6,741 bases of DNA, taken from contig NZ_GL629647.1 in assembly GCF_000185845.1 (NCBI RefSeq), positions 2,913,313 to 2,920,053 of the forward strand, given 5' to 3'. The stretch is from Segatella salivae DSM 15606. Its GTDB lineage: Bacteria > Bacteroidota > Bacteroidia > Bacteroidales > Bacteroidaceae. Below the pieces are notes generated by a model that was not told the DNA's origin, ran no database searches, and saw only the letters and a list, made by a program, of their open reading frames with translations. Position numbers and translations under genes: made by a program. Shown here in pieces: positions 5,765-6,741 of the stretch (the first letter of the stretch is position 1; every line of letters begins with the position of its first letter).

Positions 5765-5806
5765 ACGCTTTAATTCGGGTAACTTTGCCCATAAAGATTA
5801 AAGCGT
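5765..5806 (+). promoter_or_regulatory. Integrase promoter within a 10-bp inverted repeat; possible att core
   Basis: ACGCTTTAAT (5765-5774) and ATTAAAGCGT (5797-5806) are perfect inverted copies; the second ends directly before the integrase ATG. Between them lies TAACTTTG (5780-5787), a perfect -7 element, though no good upstream element sits at the right distance. With G5779 and C5788 the same bases read GTAACTTTGC. That fits GTAnnTTTGC, the motif I recall for the core of CTnDOT integration sites. GGG/CCC (5777-5779, 5788-5790) adds inner symmetry. Possible roles are an operator over the integrase promoter or part of an attachment site. Confidence 0.5.
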
Positions 5807-6741
5807 ATGCAAACAGAAAAGATGAAGGTGTTGCTCTACCTCAAAAAGAGCGGTATGGACAAGTCGGGTAAGGCTCCCATCATGGGACGTATAACACTTG
5901 GTAGGAGTATTGCGCAGTTCAGTTGCAAACTGTCTTGCAACCCCGATTTGTGGAGTCCTCGTGAGAGTAGAATGAGTGGCAAGAGCCGTGAGGCAGTGGA
6001 AGTGAACGGCAGGCTGGAAAGTCTGCTGCTATCCGTCCAAACAGCCTATCAATCTCTGCTATCCAAAGGTTGCCCATTTGATGCAACTGATGTAAAGGAA
6101 GTATTTCAAGGAAGCGTTCAATCTAAATGTATGCTTATTGAAAGAATGGATAGGCTCATCAAAGAGAAAGAAAACCATATCGGCATTGACATCAAGGAGG
6201 GAAGTATATTTGGCTACTATTCCACTCGTACCCATTTGCAGAACTTTATACAAAAGAGGTATAATGTTTCTGATTTGGCATTTTCACAGCTTACTGAGCA
6301 ATTCATATACGACTTCCAACAATACTTTATGGATACTTGTGGGTTTCAGGAAAGTACGTTCTATAATGCCGCTACCCATCTGAAAACGGTGTGTAGATTG
6401 GCTTATCGTGAAGGATTAGCCGATATTTTGTTGTTTGACAAAATCAAGGTAAGCAAAGGCGACAAGAAACTTCCCAAAGCACTTGACAGGTGTTCGCTTG
6501 ACAGACTAATGAATATAGAGTTTGAAGAGCTGGAGGAGGAAATGGGAACCGCAAGGGACTTGTTTGTCTTTGCTTGCCATACGGGTGCTGCCTATTGCGA
6601 TTTGATGGAGTTAAGCAGATTGTATCTTGTCCGTGATGATGAGGGAAGTCTTTGGCTGAAGTTCAACAGGCAGAAGACAGGCGTACTTTGCCGTATCAAG
6701 TTGTTGCCCGAAGCCATCAGAATAATAGAGAAGTACAAGAG
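5807..6741 (+). CDS. Tyrosine recombinase / integrase of a Bacteroidetes integrative element (3' end missing)
   Basis: The open frame continues past the window end; 311 residues are visible of roughly 400-430 expected. It belongs to the phage/CTn-type tyrosine recombinases, which cut and rejoin attachment sites through a covalent DNA-tyrosine bond to insert or excise mobile elements. Residues 1-100 contain the family arm-binding region (LYLKKSGMDKSGKAPIMGRI, 11-30, and NPDLWSPRESRMSGKSREAVEVNGRL, 45-70). Residues about 105-215 are the SAM-like core-binding domain. From about 225 the catalytic domain begins, with FVFACHTGAAYCDLMELS (253-270) and the lysine-bearing hairpin SLWLKFNRQKTG (281-292; K290). 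At the usual first catalytic arginine (TGxR) there is alanine (A262), a loss also known in IntDOT. The remaining catalytic His/Arg/Tyr lie outside the window. An alternative start is M6 at 5822. No Shine-Dalgarno is seen. Confidence 0.9.
   Translation, partial: MQTEKMKVLLYLKKSGMDKSGKAPIMGRITLGRSIAQFSCKLSCNPDLWSPRESRMSGKSREAVEVNGRLESLLLSVQTAYQSLLSKGCPFDATDVKEVFQGSVQSKCMLIERMDRLIKEKENHIGIDIKEGSIFGYYSTRTHLQNFIQKRYNVSDLAFSQLTEQFIYDFQQYFMDTCGFQESTFYNAATHLKTVCRLAYREGLADILLFDKIKVSKGDKKLPKALDRCSLDRLMNIEFEELEEEMGTARDLFVFACHTGAAYCDLMELSRLYLVRDDEGSLWLKFNRQKTGVLCRIKLLPEAIRIIEKYK

Larger units (their letters stand above)
5645..6741 (+). mobile_element. Probable end of an integrative mobile element (partial)
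   Basis: The integrase and the repeat cluster just upstream suggest one end of a conjugative or mobilisable transposon, with the element extending beyond the right edge of the window. The integrase reads away from the chromosomal genes, as expected for an integrase gene next to an element end. The left boundary is a guess: it could lie anywhere between 5246 and 5806, and the opposite end is not in the window. Confidence 0.45.

Noticed and set aside
6138..6383. 81-residue plus-strand open frame inside the integrase
   Set aside because: It overlaps the integrase frame (which is open from 5807 to the window end and clearly family-like) in another phase.

Overview
The window looks like a chromosomal segment from a member of the Bacteroidales, most likely a Prevotella-like organism. 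Protein sequences (PyrK, PyrD class 1B, SlyD-type FKBP, AroC, a 'WLLFGSGPM'-type XRE regulator, a Bacteroides-style integrase) resemble that group. Promoters fit the Bacteroidetes pattern TTG-N19-21-TAnnTTTG, and few genes have a clear Shine-Dalgarno sequence. Species-level assignment is not possible from reading alone.

Layout, all genes on the + strand. 1-571: an XRE-family regulator with its own promoter. 575-2300: a pyrK-pyrD pair for pyrimidine synthesis, overlapping by 13 bases. pyrK carries an apparent one-base frameshift: its conserved first 24-25 residues (from 630) lie in a different frame from the rest (706-1407). 2301-2534: intergenic, no clear terminator or promoter. 2535-4207: a SlyD-like peptidyl-prolyl isomerase with a Cys/Gly-rich tail, then chorismate synthase 14 bases downstream, probably one transcription unit.

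4208-4793: a long non-coding stretch. Its first part holds a promoter, a 5'-end hairpin and a strong terminator-like hairpin about 100 bases apart, a candidate small RNA. Its last part holds the promoter and leader of the next gene, a small secreted protein of unknown function (4794-5174), which ends in a strong terminator.

5246-6741: a gene-free stretch rich in short direct and inverted repeats, leading into a CTnDOT/Tn4555-like tyrosine recombinase cut off by the window end. This is probably the edge of an integrative mobile element. A 10-bp perfect inverted repeat brackets the presumed integrase -7 box, which also fits the GTAnnTTTGC core motif described for CTnDOT target sites.

The housekeeping genes (pyrK, pyrD, slyD, aroC) are ordinary apart from the pyrK frameshift. 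I do not see a clear new multi-gene system. The best leads are the pyrK frameshift, the candidate small RNA and the repeat-laden region in front of the integrase.
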